Shown here: one piece after another, positions 34,636 through 43,845 of the stretch
Numbering within the stretch: position 1 is the first letter of the stretch
How the letters are laid out: each line of letters begins with the position of its first letter
NCBI GenBank assembly: GCA_902785365.1
Contig: CACZYC010000004.1
Span: 29,731-93,730 of the forward strand
DNA from: an uncultured Ruminococcus sp.
Lineage (GTDB): Bacteria > Bacillota > Clostridia > Oscillospirales > Acutalibacteraceae
Reading direction: 5' to 3'
DNA: 64,000 nt
Notes under the pieces: generated by a model
What the model saw: the letters and a program-made list of their open reading frames with translations, nothing else
The model's database searches: none
What the model was told of the DNA's origin: nothing
Translations under genes and position numbers: made by a program

Positions 34636-35460
34636 GTGGAAAATATTGATAAACAATTACATAAATTTAAACATTTAATTGAATCTTCAATTGTTTACGA
34701 CGGAACTAAAGGAAAAGAATCCACAATCCGATCTTCCTATTTAATAAACCTCATTCATGACGCGGTAAAATACGAGTTTATTAAAGCGGGTATAAACCCG
34801 TCAAATATTTTTCCGCATTTGGGCGACACAAAACCCGAACTGAAATTGGCGGGGCAGCTAAAACAAAAAGACCAAGATGTGTGCATTGTTCCTGCGAACA
34901 TTAAGAAAATATCAACCCCGATTTCATGGGGACCGCTGGCATACGAGAAAAAAACAGATAATTACGGTTTTGAGTTTACAACCAATACGCTCGTAATAAA
35001 TGTAAGAAGCCAAATGAGCAGCCTCGCGAAGAATACCGATACATTGTTTGAAAGAACATTCGCCGAAGCGATGAATCTGCATTTGCGTTACCCTGAAATT
35101 GTTTTGGGTGAAGTATTCCTTATCCCTGTGCATGAGTATGACGACGATTTGGTAAAGCGCAAGAAGGTCGGATTCAAAACCCGACAAACTAATATTGAAA
35201 AATATATCAGCTTTTTCAGTTCCATTAACAACAGAGCTGCGGACGGGGTATCTTACGCGTATGAGCGCTGCGCTCTCCTGATAGTTGATTTTAACCGAAA
35301 ACGACCTCATCTGTTCAGGAACAGCGCCGAACTTAAAAAAGCGGGATATATTGCCAAGGATTTTAAAATAGAATATGAAGATTTGAATTTTCAGAATTTT
35401 GCTGACGATATTTTAAAAATCTATTCCGAACGGTATTGTATAAATAACCTGAAAAATTAA
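34636..35460 (+). CDS. Probable type II restriction endonuclease
   Basis: I favour GTG 34636 (GGGGGTG 7 nt upstream) over the adjacent TTG 34633. The 274-residue cytoplasmic protein is convergent with a DNA adenine methyltransferase gene 56 bp away, which is the basis for calling it the restriction partner. It lacks membrane segments. Candidate nuclease residues are in PELKLAGQLKQKDQDVCIV (about 68-86), with Glu/Asp and Lys spaced as in some PD-(D/E)xK enzymes, but I cannot assign the motif firmly. A conserved-looking central block is RSQMSSLAKNTDTLFERT. Base composition is more AT-rich than the housekeeping neighbours, consistent with transfer. Confidence 0.65.
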   Translation: MENIDKQLHKFKHLIESSIVYDGTKGKESTIRSSYLINLIHDAVKYEFIKAGINPSNIFPHLGDTKPELKLAGQLKQKDQDVCIVPANIKKISTPISWGPLAYEKKTDNYGFEFTTNTLVINVRSQMSSLAKNTDTLFERTFAEAMNLHLRYPEIVLGEVFLIPVHEYDDDLVKRKKVGFKTRQTNIEKYISFFSSINNRAADGVSYAYERCALLIVDFNRKRPHLFRNSAELKKAGYIAKDFKIEYEDLNFQNFADDILKIYSERYCINNLKN

Positions 35461-35495
35461 CGTCGCTCCCATATGATGTCGGGAACGACGTTTTT
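35459..35495 (+). terminator. Bidirectional terminator between the R and M genes
   Basis: AACGTCG..TCCC pairs with GGGA..CGACGTT, followed by TTTTT on the plus strand and an AT-rich tail on the minus strand. Confidence 0.8.
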
Positions 35496-35516
35496 GTATT
35501 GAAAATTTATTAAGTT

Positions 35517-37337
35517 TTAATCAAGATCGTATAACGTCCACAAATATTTGTCAAGCTCGGATTTTGAGGCGTTTCGGATATAGGTTAGCTCGTCCTCCGA
35601 CAACAGAGGCAAAGAAAACCGTTCCACATACTTTTTTTGATAGCAAAAGTACCCGCCCTCGATTGAGTAGCTTGTATTTGACACATAGTAATCCATCAGC
35701 TTTGAGTTGAGAATCTTAACCAAAACGTCGAGATCATACCGATCGTTCTCAAAAACGGCATATCCGTTACAGAACAGCGCGTCCTCGTCGGCAACATACA
35801 TAAATTTCGGCGTGTTGGCAAATGTCGGAAACAGTATTTTCTTTCCGTATTTATTCAACCCCTGGGTGCGTCCGTAAGCGTACCATTCCCGCGCGGCGCC
35901 TTTGCCCTTGTCTCTGGCATCCAATATTTCCCGCTGCGACAAAAGATAGTTGTAAGTTTTTGGATATTCTTCGGCAAAAGTTTCTTCATCTATGAGCATA
36001 TATCCGATTTTTGATTTTATATATGGAAAAATGATAAACCGCTTCGCCTCATCAATGGTGCTGAACTTTTTTAATTCGGAGACTTTATATATCGTCTTTA
36101 CCGGTCCTGATTCTATGTAGACCTTTTCTCCGTCCACAAGCTTATAGTAGCCCTCGTCATCTTTGTCAACAAGATAAACTTTATCACGCAATGTTGCGAT
36201 ACCCGTACGTATAAACTCCTTGATTGGAACTGCCTGGTTTTCAATTTTTCTGAGATTGCCGCAGGTTTTTTCATCCACTAACTTCCATCCGTGTTTTTCC
36301 AAAGAGTCAGTGTTCATACTGTTAAAATCGGCATTTGATATTTCGCTTTCAATATCATCCGTTTTTGAAAGGACACAATACTCCAGTGTTTTATTAGTTT
36401 GTTTGTTCAACTGTATAATGCAATTATACGTTCTGACAGGTCTGAAAACCATATTATCTCCAAAATCAAGAATACGTTTAACGTATTTCTTATCCTGCAA
36501 GAATTCTCTGAGCTCCTTCGCGGCTGTTATTGTCAGAAAATTATTGGGTACAATATAGCTTAACATTCCGTCAGCGCTCAGCTGCCGCATTCCCTTTTCT
36601 ATAAAAGCATAGAAAATATTGAACACGCCTTTTTGTGTTGTGTCAAAATTATTCTTGAGATATTTTACCGTCTCCCTGTTCATATCATGAGGATTAACAT
36701 AAGGAGGATTCCCGATAATATAGTCAAATGCTTTCACTCCGAATGCTTCCGCCCAATCAATTTTCAGGCTGTCGCGGCATAGAATATTTGGATTAATCTC
36801 CTCATACCTTCCTCCGTGTTTGGCGCTGAGCAGCCGCATTATCAGCGCACATCGGCGCGCGTTGTCTTCGACAATATCTATACCGAAGATATTGTCTTTA
36901 ATAATTGAATCAATGGATTTATCCGTAACAGATAAAAGAAATTCAGCGGCGGCAACCAAGAATATACCGCAACCACATCCCGGGTCAATTATTAAAACGT
37001 CATCAACCTCTGAAAGCCTGTCAGTAATCGCGGAGGTTGTGATATAATCAGCTATATATTGCGGAGTAAAAACGATTCCGTTTTCATCTTTGTTATCATC
37101 ATCAAGCAGCGATTCGAACAATTCTGTTATAGTTTCCAAATCCGTCGGAATTCTCAGTTGAGCAAGTTTATCAGCGATATTCGTCGAGACGGGAGTATTA
37201 TAAGGAGATGTTTTATATCCGTAATCTGATAAACAATAATGCATTATTCCGTTTTCAATTTCCGCGGCGGAATAATCATACAAATCCTTTTTGACATCGG
37301 AATACAATGACAAACGCTCCGTTTTTGATAATTTCAT
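35517..37337 (-). CDS. DNA adenine-N6 methyltransferase (Eco57I/TaqI-like, type II)
   Basis: The 606-residue protein has motif X (TPQYIADYI, 91-99), the SAM-binding motif I DPGCGCGIFL (118-127) and the catalytic motif IV NPPY (210-213), which mark an N6-adenine methyltransferase of the gamma type. The C-terminal half (about 350-600) has TaqI-like specificity-domain sequence (AREWYAYGRTQGLNKYGKKI, ISNTSYSIEGGYFCYQKKYV). It protects the host from the convergent endonuclease. Target sequence unknown. GGTGA precedes the start. It is moderately AT-rich and lies beside tRNA-Thr, a common site for acquired islands. Confidence 0.9.
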   Translation of the reverse strand: MKLSKTERLSLYSDVKKDLYDYSAAEIENGIMHYCLSDYGYKTSPYNTPVSTNIADKLAQLRIPTDLETITELFESLLDDDNKDENGIVFTPQYIADYITTSAITDRLSEVDDVLIIDPGCGCGIFLVAAAEFLLSVTDKSIDSIIKDNIFGIDIVEDNARRCALIMRLLSAKHGGRYEEINPNILCRDSLKIDWAEAFGVKAFDYIIGNPPYVNPHDMNRETVKYLKNNFDTTQKGVFNIFYAFIEKGMRQLSADGMLSYIVPNNFLTITAAKELREFLQDKKYVKRILDFGDNMVFRPVRTYNCIIQLNKQTNKTLEYCVLSKTDDIESEISNADFNSMNTDSLEKHGWKLVDEKTCGNLRKIENQAVPIKEFIRTGIATLRDKVYLVDKDDEGYYKLVDGEKVYIESGPVKTIYKVSELKKFSTIDEAKRFIIFPYIKSKIGYMLIDEETFAEEYPKTYNYLLSQREILDARDKGKGAAREWYAYGRTQGLNKYGKKILFPTFANTPKFMYVADEDALFCNGYAVFENDRYDLDVLVKILNSKLMDYYVSNTSYSIEGGYFCYQKKYVERFSLPLLSEDELTYIRNASKSELDKYLWTLYDLD

Positions 37338-37361
37338 ACACTATTCACCAATTACTGTTGT

Positions 37362-37886
37362 TTACGAATCATAAAATACCTGTCCGCCTTCAGTTACAAG
37401 GCGCTTTGTTTTCGGGTATTCAAAAATCGCGGGATTGTCGCGGTTTGTTTCGAGGTATTTCTCAAAACCCTCAGCAAACCATTTAGCCATTGCGAGGTTA
37501 TGCATAAGGTAGTTACCGCAGTTCTCGGGCGCTGTGCCGGGAACTTCCACCGCCTCCTTGACGGATTTAAAAGCTCTCAGCACTAAATCATAAATCTCCC
37601 GCGGAGCGCGGTTGCCTTTAAGAATGAGATAAAACCCAGTAAGACAACCCATCGGTCCCCAGTAGATTACCTCGTCTTTCCAGTCGGGATCGTTGCGCAT
37701 GAATGTAGCTATAAGGTGCTCCAGCGAATGCATTGCCGCCACGTCTATGACGGGCTCTATGTTTGGTCTTTTGATTCTTATGTCATATGTTGTAACCGTT
37801 CCGATTCCTACCTTGTCCACGCGGCTGACAAAGATACCGGGAACAATCAGTCTGTGGTCTACGGAAAAGCTCTGTATCATTTTCAT
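37362..37886 (-). CDS. luxS: S-ribosylhomocysteine lyase LuxS
   Basis: The 174-residue protein has the LuxS metal site HSLEHL (His, Glu, His at about 54-58), the catalytic cysteine region GPMGCLTGFYLI, and the third metal ligand in CGNYLMHNL. It cleaves S-ribosylhomocysteine to homocysteine and the AI-2 precursor in the activated methyl cycle. It is about 15 residues longer than typical LuxS at the C-terminus. AAAGGAG precedes the ATG. Confidence 0.96.
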   Translation of the reverse strand: MKMIQSFSVDHRLIVPGIFVSRVDKVGIGTVTTYDIRIKRPNIEPVIDVAAMHSLEHLIATFMRNDPDWKDEVIYWGPMGCLTGFYLILKGNRAPREIYDLVLRAFKSVKEAVEVPGTAPENCGNYLMHNLAMAKWFAEGFEKYLETNRDNPAIFEYPKTKRLVTEGGQVFYDS

Positions 37887-37920
37887 ATATGTATCTCCTT
37901 TGCGTTGTCATTATAATAAA

Positions 37921-37949
37921 ATTATATCACACGCTTCGAGTATTGTCCA
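37921..37949 (-). promoter_or_regulatory. luxS promoter
   Basis: TGGACA (37949-37944), 17 bp, TATAAT (37926-37921) with an extended TGA upstream of the -10 box. Confidence 0.75.
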
Positions 37950-37956
37950 CAAATAA

Positions 37957-37984
37957 CCTCCGCCCGAATTGTACCAGGCGGAGG
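37957..37984 (-). terminator. Terminator of the XRE/zinc-ribbon regulator gene
   Basis: CCTCCGCC pairs with GGCGGAGG, followed on the minus strand by TTATTT, just upstream of the luxS promoter. Confidence 0.75.
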
Positions 37985-37990
37985 TATGTT

Positions 37991-38605
37991 TTATTCATCC
38001 TTGCTTATTGACTTTTTCTGCCATGATTTTTTGCCGCATTCAGGACACTTCATATATCGGGTTCTGCCCATATGCATAGCAAATGTTACGCTTTTGTAGT
38101 CAGGAACATACTTGTGTCCGCACACACTGCACTCGTAATATCCCGCGACCTGTTCAATCCTGAGGGCAAATATCATCGAGATAATAAACTGTACCATCGC
38201 GAAGCTTATCAGTGTTATCCTCAGCCAAGTTTGCATTTGGATAAACGAGGCGAGAAAAATAAGCGTGAATAAAAATATCGAGGAAAGCGCGCCGATTAAT
38301 ATCTCAAAAGTCAGCATTCTTTTGTCAGCGGCTTCTTTTTGCTTTACCATTTCAATTAAAGTCTTTTCTGTCTTTTCGTTATAGTTCTCCATTGAGACTA
38401 CCTCCCCGCATAATAAATCGTTTACTGTAATTTTCAGCAGTCCGCACAGCTCCAGCATTATCGAAGCGTCGGGTAAAGACTTGCCTGTCTCCCATTTTGA
38501 AACCGCTCGGTCGGTGATACCGAGTTTACCGGCGAGCTGCATTTGTGTGAAGCCTTGTTCTTTTCTTTTTTTCGCAATAAATTTTCCGATTTTGATTTGG
38601 TTCAT
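37991..38605 (-). CDS. XRE-family regulator with membrane segments and C-terminal zinc ribbon
   Basis: The start is ATG 38605 (MNQIKIGKFI), with GGAGGG 8 nt upstream. The 204-residue protein has a helix-turn-helix domain (about 5-60; FTQMQLAGKLGITDRAVSKW), two membrane helices (about 98-118 and 123-145) and a C-terminal zinc ribbon with CSVCGHKY and CPECGKKSW. Such membrane-linked XRE regulators are common in Clostridia; their signal is usually unknown. It has no obvious target operon apart from the divergent membrane protein gene at 38828. Confidence 0.85.
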   Translation of the reverse strand: MNQIKIGKFIAKKRKEQGFTQMQLAGKLGITDRAVSKWETGKSLPDASIMLELCGLLKITVNDLLCGEVVSMENYNEKTEKTLIEMVKQKEAADKRMLTFEILIGALSSIFLFTLIFLASFIQMQTWLRITLISFAMVQFIISMIFALRIEQVAGYYECSVCGHKYVPDYKSVTFAMHMGRTRYMKCPECGKKSWQKKSISKDE

Positions 38606-38768
38606 TTCTATTGCCCTCCTTTCGCCTGCAATTGTAAGTGCACGAGCATTAAACATCAACACACTGACGGTTGAATGGGGAGAAATCAACCGTCGGTAGA
38701 GTTAATTATCCGGTTAATCCGTATATATGATAACAGATAACAGAATAATTGTCCATAAATCTCCACTA

Positions 38769-38797
38769 TCGACATTCTCTTTATACTATGCTATACT
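38769..38797 (+). promoter_or_regulatory. Promoter of the 38828 membrane protein gene
   Basis: TCGACA (38769-38774), 17 bp, TATACT (38792-38797). The 222-bp gap it lies in separates divergent genes. An inverted repeat, ACGGTTGA..TCAACCGT (about 38667-38694), lies between them and could be an operator of the XRE regulator. Confidence 0.6.
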
Positions 38798-38827
38798 GAA
38801 TGCAGATTAACCGAAAGGGATGATTGT

Positions 38828-39580
38828 ATGGAAAAGAACAGCACCAAGATTAATAAAGCTATTTCGTGGTTCTTTCTGCTGTATTTTGTAATACTGTTTA
38901 TTGAGCGCGCTCAGAGCCTTTTCCGCGCTGTATCGGAACACGGATTCTTCCCGACCGCGTTTGACACTTTCGCAAATATAACCGTCGCCCTGTCTCTTTG
39001 CGCCGCGATTATTTTGCTGATATTCAAGAGCGGGTTATTCTTTAAATCTTTATTCCAAAAAGTTGTTCCGAATTACTCAATACTCACAATCATCTCGGGA
39101 GTGATTCTTGTATCGGGAATGATACATACCGAGTGCACAATCCCCGCGATACAGTTCGCTTCTTACGGAATGCTTATTATCGCGATGATTCTGAGGACAG
39201 CTCAACTTGCGACGAAAGCAAAAAGCCGCTTTGCGCAATGGTACTCTCTTTGCTATCTGACAGTTTTTTCAATGGCAATCCCTGTTGTGTATCACTCTCA
39301 TATTGAACTTGCGGTATTGTTCCATATTGTTGAGACTGTCGTGATGTTGCTGTTAGTTCTGTCGTTCACCGTAATGCTTCGCAAGTTGTTTACAGGCAAG
39401 GGAGAAAACCTGCTTTTGTGGGCGCCTTTTGTTGTGATGGCGGCGGGCGACGCGGTCGTGTTGTGGATGCGTTGGGCAGAGGAAATTAATTATTTTGTAC
39501 TTATTTTCGCGTGCCTGTCGGAGGTTATGTTCATAGTCGGAAAACTTATTTTGAGAAACAAAAAATACTTAAAAGGCTGA
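38828..39580 (+). CDS. Hypothetical polytopic membrane protein
   Basis: The 250-residue protein has about seven membrane segments in two blocks, with short loops (for example FFLLYFVILFIERAQ, GMLIIAMILRT and MLLLVLSFTVML). The start has an AAAGGGATG site. No catalytic motif is evident and I do not recognise the family. It is divergent from the XRE/zinc-ribbon regulator and has its own promoter; being regulated by that protein is inference. Confidence 0.75.
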   Translation: MEKNSTKINKAISWFFLLYFVILFIERAQSLFRAVSEHGFFPTAFDTFANITVALSLCAAIILLIFKSGLFFKSLFQKVVPNYSILTIISGVILVSGMIHTECTIPAIQFASYGMLIIAMILRTAQLATKAKSRFAQWYSLCYLTVFSMAIPVVYHSHIELAVLFHIVETVVMLLLVLSFTVMLRKLFTGKGENLLLWAPFVVMAAGDAVVLWMRWAEEINYFVLIFACLSEVMFIVGKLILRNKKYLKG

Positions 39581-39598
39581 CTTTTGTCAGACTTTTTA
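39577..39598 (+). terminator. Terminator overlapping the stop of the membrane protein gene
   Basis: CTGAC-TTTT-GTCAG followed by ACTTTTT. The TGA stop codon is in the left arm. Confidence 0.7.
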
Positions 39599-39689
39599 CT
39601 CTATGGGAAATTGCTCAAAACTTGCATAAACATACAGTATATATGCTTAAGGAAAAAACATCTTAACTAACTCCTATAGAGTAAAAAAG
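39592..39689. repeat. 98-bp sequence with 17-bp inverted ends
   Basis: CTTTTTACTCTATGGGA (39592-39608) and TCCTATAGAGTAAAAAAG (39672-39689) are near-perfect inverted repeats around about 63 bp of AT-rich sequence with no gene. It directly abuts the GC-rich repeat copy A. It may be a MITE-like remnant or a large stem-loop. Confidence 0.5.
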
Positions 39690-39774
39690 ATTTATATTGT
39701 CCGCTCAGCAGCACGCTGCGCGCGCACGAGCGATGACTATACGAAAGCGGACGCGCTAATCGCGCGCGCTTTCT
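39690..39774 (-). repeat. GC-rich two-hairpin repeat, copy A
   Basis: On the minus strand this 85-bp sequence differs from copy B (45126-45210) at only 6 positions by my count. Hairpin 1 is GAAAGCGCGCGCG..GCGCG..CGCTTTC and hairpin 2 is CGCTC..GAGCG. It begins at the TAA stop of the TetR-type gene. Confidence 0.85.
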
Positions 39775-40307
39775 TAAGTGTTTATAAGTTTCATCAGAAT
39801 TGATGAGCTTGTGGATATAAAAACCTCGCGGTTTATTGTAGGGTTTCTGATAAAAGCTCTATACGAACCCTGAATAAAAAGCGTCAGGATTATGTTAACC
39901 TCGCCGTTGTTCGGAATGTTTGGGAAAGTCATAAAAATATATTCCTTGATCCTTTCTTCGAGATGGTTGATAAAAGCGTTGTTTTCCTCACCCGAAAACA
40001 GAATCTCGATTTCCTTTGAGTGGTCTATAATCGCGCACGTGATAGTGTCCGCGAAGAGCTTGAATTCCGTCTTGCCCAATCGCAGGTCATACTGCCTGGC
40101 GCTGTCAATAATAGTCGAGATAAGTTCATTCTCAAGCTTTTCTGACAAATCGTAAACGTCTTTATAGTGTAAATAAAACGTAGCCTTGTTTATTATCGCC
40201 ATTTCGCTGAGTTCTTTCACACTGATTTTTTCGATTGGTTTTTTCTTCCTGAGTTGATAGAATGCCTCTCTTATATTTTTTTTTGTCTTTTTTACCCTTA
40301 AATCCAT
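39774..40307 (-). CDS. TetR/AcrR-family transcriptional regulator
   Basis: The 177-residue protein has an N-terminal TetR helix-turn-helix (about 8-55; ISVKELSEMAIINKATFYLHYKD) and a C-terminal ligand domain of the TetR_C type with no recognised ligand. GAGGGCG lies 5 nt upstream of the start. It is divergent from glgB across a 200-bp AT-rich region that contains two direct copies of TATAGTAAAAT, possible operators. Control of glgB or of itself is inference from position. Confidence 0.88.
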   Translation of the reverse strand: MDLRVKKTKKNIREAFYQLRKKKPIEKISVKELSEMAIINKATFYLHYKDVYDLSEKLENELISTIIDSARQYDLRLGKTEFKLFADTITCAIIDHSKEIEILFSGEENNAFINHLEERIKEYIFMTFPNIPNNGEVNIILTLFIQGSYRAFIRNPTINREVFISTSSSILMKLINT

Positions 40308-40504
40308 AAAAACGCCCTCTTTTAATAGACAGTTTTTATATTATAGTAGCATAATAGACTAAAATGGTCAAGTGACTATAGTAAAATAAATAAAAATAAT
40401 GTATAATTTTATTAAAATATAGTAAAATGCACTAGCTGTCAGATAATATAGTTTTGTGCACAATATTATATTACAATTTCAAACCGGAAATGAGGTTATG
40501 CTTT

Positions 40505-43054
40505 ATGGAAATTGATTATAATATGAGAAAACTTTTTAACGAGGAGTATCTCACCCAGGTGGCATATATGTATAACAATATGCCGCGCGGACTTTTGGGC
40601 CCTCACTTCACAGAATACGGACTGAGAATCGCGGTTTATCTGCCGCAGTGCAACTCGGTTGAGTTCGTTAACAAGGACAACGGCGAGGTTCACCGCGCGT
40701 TCCTTGTACACGAGAAGGGTATCTTTGCGGCTAACGTACATACGGACAGAGTGTTCGACTATTACTACCGCGCGTGGGATGAGGACGGAAACTACTATGA
40801 GAGCGAGGACTCCAACGCGTTCCCGAGCCAGTTCTCGGAGGTTGACGGCTATCTGTTCGGTCAGGGTACACACTATGACCTTTACAACAAACTCGGCGCT
40901 CATAAAAAGACTATCAACGGAGTTTCGGGCGTAGTATTCAACGTATGGGCTCCGAACGCTCAGCGCGTGTCGGTTATCGGCAACTTCAACAACTGGGACC
41001 CCGCGCTTCATATGATGAGCAAGGTAAGCGAAGTCGGCGTATTTGAAATATTTATTCCCCGCATCGGCGAGGACGAAATGTATAAGTTCCAGGTTAAGAC
41101 CTGCGACGGATTCTGTGTTGACAAGACCGACCCGTTCGGCAATACTCAGCAGATGCGTCCCGACACCGCTTCCATAGTTTCCAACATTGATGACTATCAG
41201 TGGACTGACGATAGTTGGATTGAGGACCGCAAGGTTTCCGACTATAACGTCAAGCCTATGGCTATTTATGAGGTGCACCTCGGTTCATGGCGTCAACATG
41301 AGGACGGCAGCTTCCTGACTTACAGAGAGCTCGCTGAGCAGATTGCCGACTATGTTGTGGATATGGGATACACTCACATTGAGCTTATGGGTATTCTTGA
41401 GCATCCGTTTGACGGAAGCTGGGGCTACCAGGTAACGGGCTACTTTGCTCCGACATCACGTTTCGGTAAGCCCGAAGACTTTATGTATTTTGTAGACTAT
41501 ATGCATTCCAAGGGAATTGGCGTATTCCTTGACTGGGTACCCGCTCACTTCCCGAAGGACAGCCACGGACTCGGACGCTTCGACGGCACATGCCTGTACG
41601 AACATCCGGACCCGAGACGCGGCGAGCATCCCGACTGGGGCACATTTATCTTTAACTATGAGCGCAACGAAGTTCGCAACTTCCTTATCGCAAGCGGACT
41701 TTTCTGGCTTAACAAATTCCATGTAGACGGTCTCCGCGTTGACGCGGTTGCCTCCATGCTTTATCTTGACTACGGAAAGAGCGACGGTCAGTGGCTCCCG
41801 AACATCTACGGCGGCAGAGAGAACCTCGACGCTGTTGAGTTCTTCAAGCACCTCAACTCTATGGTTAAGCAGTACGCACCCGGCACACTGGTAATCGCCG
41901 AGGAGAGTACCGCGTGGGCAGGAGTTACAAAAGACGTCAACCAGGACGGCTTAGGCTTCGCTCTCAAGTGGAATATGGGTTGGATGAACGACTTCCTTGA
42001 ATACATCTCCAAGGATCCCGTTTACCGTCAGTATGAACACGGCAAGCTGACATTCTCGATGATTTACGCTTACACCGAAAAGTTTATTCAGGTTCTTTCC
42101 CACGACGAGGTTGTTTACGGCAAGTGCTCAATGATTAACAAGATGCCCGGCGACGACTGGCAGAAGTTCGCGAACCTCCGCGCGGCGTACGGCTTTATGT
42201 ACTCGCACCCCGGCAAGAAGCTTCTGTTTATGGGACAGGATTTCGCTCAGTATGACGAGTGGAATTCTCAGGTAGGCTTACAGTGGTTCCTCATTGACGA
42301 CAATGAGAACAACCGCAAGATGCAGCATTACTTCAAGTCATTGCAACACCTGTACAGAAGCCACAAGGCTTTCTATGAGCAGGATTTCGACCCTGCAGGA
42401 TTTGAATGGATGAGCTGTGACGATTATCAGAACTCTGTTGTCAGCCTTGTTCGTAAGACAAAGAACGGCAAGAACTCCGTACTCTGTATCTGCAACTTCA
42501 CTCCTGTTCCCAGAGAAGACTACCGTGTAGGTGTTCCGAACCTCGGCAACTACAAGGCTATCTTCAACAGTGATGACGTTGAATTCGGCGGCACAGGCGA
42601 CTTCCCGCAGGAAGACAAGAAGGCTACTCGCAAAGCTTGGAACTACAAGAAACAGAGTATTCTGGTAACAATTCCTCCGCTTTCAATGATTGTTTATGAG
42701 TACAATCACACTATACCGAATCCTGATTCTCCCGCAAAGAAAAAGACTGTCAAAAAAACCGAAATCAAAAAGCCCGCGGCCAAGAAAATAGCAAAGGCAT
42801 CCAAAAAGACAGCTAAGCCCGCGGAGGAAAAAACTCCCGCAAAGAAAACCGCAACAGCGGCGGCTAAAAAGGCTCCTGCCAAGAAAGCTCCCGCTAAAAA
42901 GACAACAACGGCGGCTAAGAAGGCACCGGCTAAAAAAGCCCCCGCTAAAAAGACAACAACGGCGGCTAAGAAGGCACCGGCTAAAAAAGCCCCCGCCAAA
43001 ACAACAGCAGCCAAAAAACCCGAAGCAAAAAAAGCTGAGGAGAAGAAAAACTAA
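40505..43054 (+). CDS. glgB: 1,4-alpha-glucan branching enzyme with histone-H1-like C-terminal tail
   Basis: The start is ATG 40505 (MEIDYNMRKL), with TGAGGT 9 nt upstream. The 849-residue protein has an N-terminal CBM48 region (FNVWAPNAQRVSVIGNFNNW), a GH13 catalytic domain with GLRVDAVASM (nucleophile Asp, about 413), VIAEEST (acid/base Glu, about 466) and LSHDEVV (about 533), and a C-terminal beta domain ending near 735. It forms alpha-1,6 branches in glycogen. The last about 110 residues are a Lys/Ala/Pro/Thr tail with a 17-residue repeat (KKTTTAAKKAPAKKAPA), unknown in ordinary GlgB and like histone H1. No other glycogen gene is nearby. A terminator follows. Confidence 0.95.
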   Translation: MEIDYNMRKLFNEEYLTQVAYMYNNMPRGLLGPHFTEYGLRIAVYLPQCNSVEFVNKDNGEVHRAFLVHEKGIFAANVHTDRVFDYYYRAWDEDGNYYESEDSNAFPSQFSEVDGYLFGQGTHYDLYNKLGAHKKTINGVSGVVFNVWAPNAQRVSVIGNFNNWDPALHMMSKVSEVGVFEIFIPRIGEDEMYKFQVKTCDGFCVDKTDPFGNTQQMRPDTASIVSNIDDYQWTDDSWIEDRKVSDYNVKPMAIYEVHLGSWRQHEDGSFLTYRELAEQIADYVVDMGYTHIELMGILEHPFDGSWGYQVTGYFAPTSRFGKPEDFMYFVDYMHSKGIGVFLDWVPAHFPKDSHGLGRFDGTCLYEHPDPRRGEHPDWGTFIFNYERNEVRNFLIASGLFWLNKFHVDGLRVDAVASMLYLDYGKSDGQWLPNIYGGRENLDAVEFFKHLNSMVKQYAPGTLVIAEESTAWAGVTKDVNQDGLGFALKWNMGWMNDFLEYISKDPVYRQYEHGKLTFSMIYAYTEKFIQVLSHDEVVYGKCSMINKMPGDDWQKFANLRAAYGFMYSHPGKKLLFMGQDFAQYDEWNSQVGLQWFLIDDNENNRKMQHYFKSLQHLYRSHKAFYEQDFDPAGFEWMSCDDYQNSVVSLVRKTKNGKNSVLCICNFTPVPREDYRVGVPNLGNYKAIFNSDDVEFGGTGDFPQEDKKATRKAWNYKKQSILVTIPPLSMIVYEYNHTIPNPDSPAKKKTVKKTEIKKPAAKKIAKASKKTAKPAEEKTPAKKTATAAAKKAPAKKAPAKKTTTAAKKAPAKKAPAKKTTTAAKKAPAKKAPAKTTAAKKPEAKKAEEKKN

Positions 43055-43068
43055 GTAAATAGTAAAAC

Positions 43069-43103
43069 GGCTGTCGCACATTTCGTGCGACAGCCTCTTT
43101 TTT
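43069..43103 (+). terminator. Bidirectional terminator between glgB and the ABC permease gene
   Basis: GGCTGTCGCA pairs with TGCGACAGCC, followed by TC then TTTTTT on the plus strand. Confidence 0.85.
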
Positions 43104-43845
43104 AGTTCTTTTTAAGTTTAGCGGTAAATACCGCGATAGCCGCCACAGTCAAAACTACCGCGTAAGCGATTACCCACCATAAATCGGGGAAAATTCCCCT
43201 GAAATCTCCCGCTGCCGCGGCTCTTGCGGCATTGACTGCGTGTGAAAAAGGCAAGCAGTCAGCCACCGCCTTAAAAGCTCCGCCGACCATAGCGGTATCA
43301 AACCAGATGTTTGACAGCCATGCGCTTAAATTTGTTATTAAAGCTCCGCAAATACCGCCGACTGCCTTTTCATTAAGAATCGAGCCGAATAAAAGTCCGA
43401 GCGCAATAAACACAACCGCTATGGGAATATTTACAACTACGGCAACAATCAGGTTCAAGCTGACCTTTAATCCGAAACACAGCGCGCACAAATAACAAAC
43501 TATACCCTGCAATACAGCCAAGGGTAACAACGGCATTGTGTATCCCAAGATGAAGTCAGAGGGTTTCAACGGCGATGTAAACAGCCTGAGAACAAAGCTT
43601 GTTGTACGGTCTTTTGAAATCAGCATAGAAGAAAACAAACACAGAAAACTCAGTCCGAAAACCGTAATTCCGGGCGCTAGTTTTTCTATATTGAACAAGT
43701 CGGGGCCGTAACCGTCGGGAATGCTCTTGTCAATCGCGGAAAGCAGAATCAACAGCACAACGGGGAATCCGATTCCGAAAAGCGAAGTGGATAATTCTCT
43801 TGTTATTTCTTTTGTATTGCGCGAAGCAAATGTTAAGGCTCTCAT
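43102..43845 (-). CDS. ABC-2-type transporter permease
   Basis: The 247-residue protein has six membrane segments and the ABC-2 permease layout, with a large first outside loop (about 40-55) and a C-terminal hydrophobic pair. It overlaps the ATPase gene by 4 bp (ATGA) and must form the membrane part of that exporter. DrrB-like drug or lipid export is typical; substrate unknown. Confidence 0.88.
   Translation of the reverse strand: MRALTFASRNTKEITRELSTSLFGIGFPVVLLILLSAIDKSIPDGYGPDLFNIEKLAPGITVFGLSFLCLFSSMLISKDRTTSFVLRLFTSPLKPSDFILGYTMPLLPLAVLQGIVCYLCALCFGLKVSLNLIVAVVVNIPIAVVFIALGLLFGSILNEKAVGGICGALITNLSAWLSNIWFDTAMVGGAFKAVADCLPFSHAVNAARAAAAGDFRGIFPDLWWVIAYAVVLTVAAIAVFTAKLKKN

Noticed and set aside
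42683..43081. Cys/Gly/Phe-rich and Ala/Val-rich minus-strand frames over the glgB tail
   Set aside because: They are translations of the Lys/Ala/Pro repeat read backwards.
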